Source: Streptomyces avidinii
Lineage (GTDB): Bacteria; Actinomycetota; Actinomycetes; Streptomycetales; Streptomycetaceae
Direction of reading: 5' to 3'
DNA: 64,000 nt
Assembly (NCBI RefSeq): GCF_014650695.1
Contig: NZ_BMVL01000020.1
Coordinates: 5,836-69,835 of the forward strand
In this document: positions 62,446-64,000 of the stretch, piece after piece
Position numbering within the stretch: position 1 is the stretch's first letter
How the letters are laid out: the number at the start of each line of letters is the position of its first letter
Program-made: the position numbers and the translations under genes
The notes under the pieces: generated by a model
Databases searched by the model: none
What the model saw: the letters and a program-made list of their open reading frames with translations, nothing else
What the model was told of the DNA's origin: nothing

Positions 62446-63867
62446 TCACCGCCCGACGAGCGCGAGCGCGTGGTCGAGGGCCTGGAGCAGCCGGCCCGTC
62501 GTCGCCCGGTCGCGCACCGCCAGCCGCAGCCAGGAATGGTCCAGCCCCGGGAAGGTGTCCCCGCGGCGGACGGCGAAGCCGAGGGCGCGCAGCCGGGTGC
62601 GGACCTCGGCCCCGCCCGCCACCCGGATCAGGACGAACGGTCCCTCCGCCACCCCGACGACCGTCACCTCGTCGAACTCCGCGAGCCCGGCCAGCAGGTG
62701 CGCCCGGTCCACCGCGATCCGCCGGGCCGCATCCTCCGCCTCGGCCAGCGCCGCCGGAGCCATACAGGCCTCGGCCGCCACCAGCGCGGGGGTCGACACC
62801 GGCCACAGCGGCTGAGCGGCCGCCAGCTTCGCGATCACCTCGGGCTCGGCCAGCACGTAGCCGATCCGCAGCCCCGCCAGCCCCCATGTCTTCGTCAGGC
62901 TCCGCAGCACCACCAGCCCCGGCAGGTCCATCCGTCCCGCCAGGGCCTCCCGCTCGCCCGGGACGGCGTCCATGAACGCCTCGTCGACGACCAGGATCCG
63001 GCCCGGCCGGGCCAGCGCGGCCAGGGTTCCCGCCGGGTGCAGCACGGACGTCGGATTGGTCGGGTTGCCGACCACCACCAGGTCCGCCTCCTCGGGCACG
63101 GCCGCCGGGTCCAGCCGGAAGCCGTCCGCCGCCCGCAGCACCACCCGCTCCACCCGGTGCCCCGCATCCCGCAGGGCGGCTTCGGGCTCGGTGAACTGCG
63201 GATGCACCACGACCGGCCGTACCGCTCCCAGGGCCCGCGCGATCAGTACGAAGGCCTCCGCGGCCCCGGCCGTCAACAGCACCCGCTCGACCGGCAGCCC
63301 GTGCCGGGCCGCCACCGCCGCACGGGCGGGCCGCCCGTCGGGGTACGCGGCGAGGTCCCCGAGGGAGGCGGCGATCCGCTGCTTGAGCCAGTCCGGGGGA
63401 GTCTGCGCACGTACGTTGACCGCCAGGTCCACCAGCGCGGAGCCCGCGTCGATCACCTCGGCGTCACCGTGGTGGCGCAGGTCGTGCGCGTGCGCCGTGG
63501 CCACCGCGCAGGTCGCCGCCATCGACCGCCGCTTGGGCACGAGGAGTTCCCCGCCGCCCGCGAGGGCAGCGGCCTCGGCCACCGAGGGGGTCCCGGTGGC
63601 GGTGCGCACCGCCTCCGAGGGGTGCGGCACGGCGACGGCGGCCAGCCGTGCGGCCGGGTAGCTCACCAGGGGCACGCCGAAACGTTCCGCCGCGCCCGTG
63701 AGCCCCGGCTCGTCCGCCTTCGACTCCACGGTGGCCAGCGACTTCACCGCCTCCACGGCGAGCCCGGCCCCCCGCAGCGTCTCCTCGACCAGCGCGCAGA
63801 CCTCCGCGACGGAAACCCCCGCGCGCCCGCCGACCCCGACCACCACCTGCGTCGTGTACTCGCCCAC
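62446..63867 (-). CDS. cobC: CbiG C-terminal domain fused to CobC-like PLP enzyme
   Basis: The 473-residue protein combines two cobalamin parts. Residues 1-115 resemble the C-terminal domain of CbiG (VVVGVGGRAGVSVAEVCALVEETL; ATVESKADEPGLTGAAERFGVPLVSYPA). Residues 140-470 form a fold-type I PLP enzyme of the CobC/CobD group, which makes aminopropanol phosphate by decarboxylating threonine phosphate or acts as an aminotransferase-like partner. The PLP lysine is in RSLTKTWGLAGLRIGY. The GTG at 63867 is fixed by GGAGGGAGGA six bases upstream (63883-63874). Upstream in-frame starts at 63891 and 63915 lack a ribosome site. The gene may continue an upstream cobalamin operon beyond the window. Confidence 0.88.
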   Translation of the reverse strand: MGEYTTQVVVGVGGRAGVSVAEVCALVEETLRGAGLAVEAVKSLATVESKADEPGLTGAAERFGVPLVSYPAARLAAVAVPHPSEAVRTATGTPSVAEAAALAGGGELLVPKRRSMAATCAVATAHAHDLRHHGDAEVIDAGSALVDLAVNVRAQTPPDWLKQRIAASLGDLAAYPDGRPARAAVAARHGLPVERVLLTAGAAEAFVLIARALGAVRPVVVHPQFTEPEAALRDAGHRVERVVLRAADGFRLDPAAVPEEADLVVVGNPTNPTSVLHPAGTLAALARPGRILVVDEAFMDAVPGEREALAGRMDLPGLVVLRSLTKTWGLAGLRIGYVLAEPEVIAKLAAAQPLWPVSTPALVAAEACMAPAALAEAEDAARRIAVDRAHLLAGLAEFDEVTVVGVAEGPFVLIRVAGGAEVRTRLRALGFAVRRGDTFPGLDHSWLRLAVRDRATTGRLLQALDHALALVGR

Positions 63868-63873
63868 CGGGGG

Positions 63874-63883
63874 TCCTCCCTCC
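63874..63883 (-). promoter_or_regulatory. Strong ribosome site deciding the cobC start
   Basis: GGAGGGAGGA lies six bases before GTG 63867 on the minus strand. It rules out the longer in-frame starts, which have no such site. Confidence 0.8.
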
Positions 63884-64000
63884 GTAGTCATCGTCACCGC
63901 CACCGCCACCAGCACTTCGCCTGCCCGGGTCGGTCCGTCGTCAACAGTCCGCCGCCCGCCACCCGCGCGCGGACGTGCACGCGCGGCGAGGAGTCTGTAT

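Overview
The window reads as a stretch of Streptomyces chromosome, or that of a very close relative. It is strongly GC-rich, with G or C at most third codon positions. It carries whiA with its uvrC-rapZ-yvcK neighbours, an RbpA-family RNA polymerase-binding protein, OpcA, SufR and a protein ending in an LAETG sortase signal. I found no rRNA, tRNA, CRISPR array, prophage or insertion sequence. From memory, the gene order closely follows the uvrC-to-cobC stretch of the S. coelicolor chromosome, so most of it is core genome.

Layout. 92-5101: uvrC, rapZ, yvcK and whiA, each overlapping the next, closed by a strong hairpin. 5254-8214: a 986-residue secreted M14 carboxypeptidase. 8422-14305: central carbon genes gap, pgk, tpiA, then secG, a small RbpA-family protein, and pgi. 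14375-21091, opposite strand: pentose-phosphate genes in transcription order tkt, tal, zwf, opcA, pgl, converging on pgi at a shared terminator. 21425-26140: heme A genes ctaB and ctaA around two little-known genes. 26208-34883: an ABC-2 exporter divergent from the suf operon (sufR-B-D-Rieske-C-S-U-T). 34963-39490: a membrane protein, then a more accessory patch with an SMR efflux pump and its TetR regulator, a HxlR-peroxiredoxin fusion, and a divergent MFS transporter. 39500-48616: dapD, an acetyltransferase, a secreted nuclease, an unrecognised 518-residue protein, a Tat-exported PhoX-like protein and a two-domain TerD protein. 48884-54504: a ketoglutarate-semialdehyde-type dehydrogenase with an IclR regulator, then a membrane protein-kinase-response regulator operon. 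54567-63867: a penicillin-binding protein, an acetyltransferase, an FrnE-like thioredoxin-fold protein, a class V aminotransferase, an amidohydrolase, the sortase-substrate protein, a CapA-like protein, and a cobalamin gene joining a CbiG C-terminal-like domain to a CobC-like PLP domain.

The most informative non-coding signals are short palindromes next to regulators. These are a CAAC-N6-GTTG SufR site across the sufR start, two tandem 20-bp palindromes across the SMR start, a 25-bp near-palindrome between the HxlR-peroxiredoxin gene and the MFS gene, an 18-bp palindrome between the aldehyde dehydrogenase and IclR genes, and a two-unit PHO-box-like direct repeat before the PhoX-like gene. The best candidate for an under-described system is the HxlR-peroxiredoxin fusion with its divergent transporter and the adjacent SMR-TetR unit.

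Coordinates of short sites were counted by eye and may be off by one or two bases. Family assignments come from motif recognition, not database searches.
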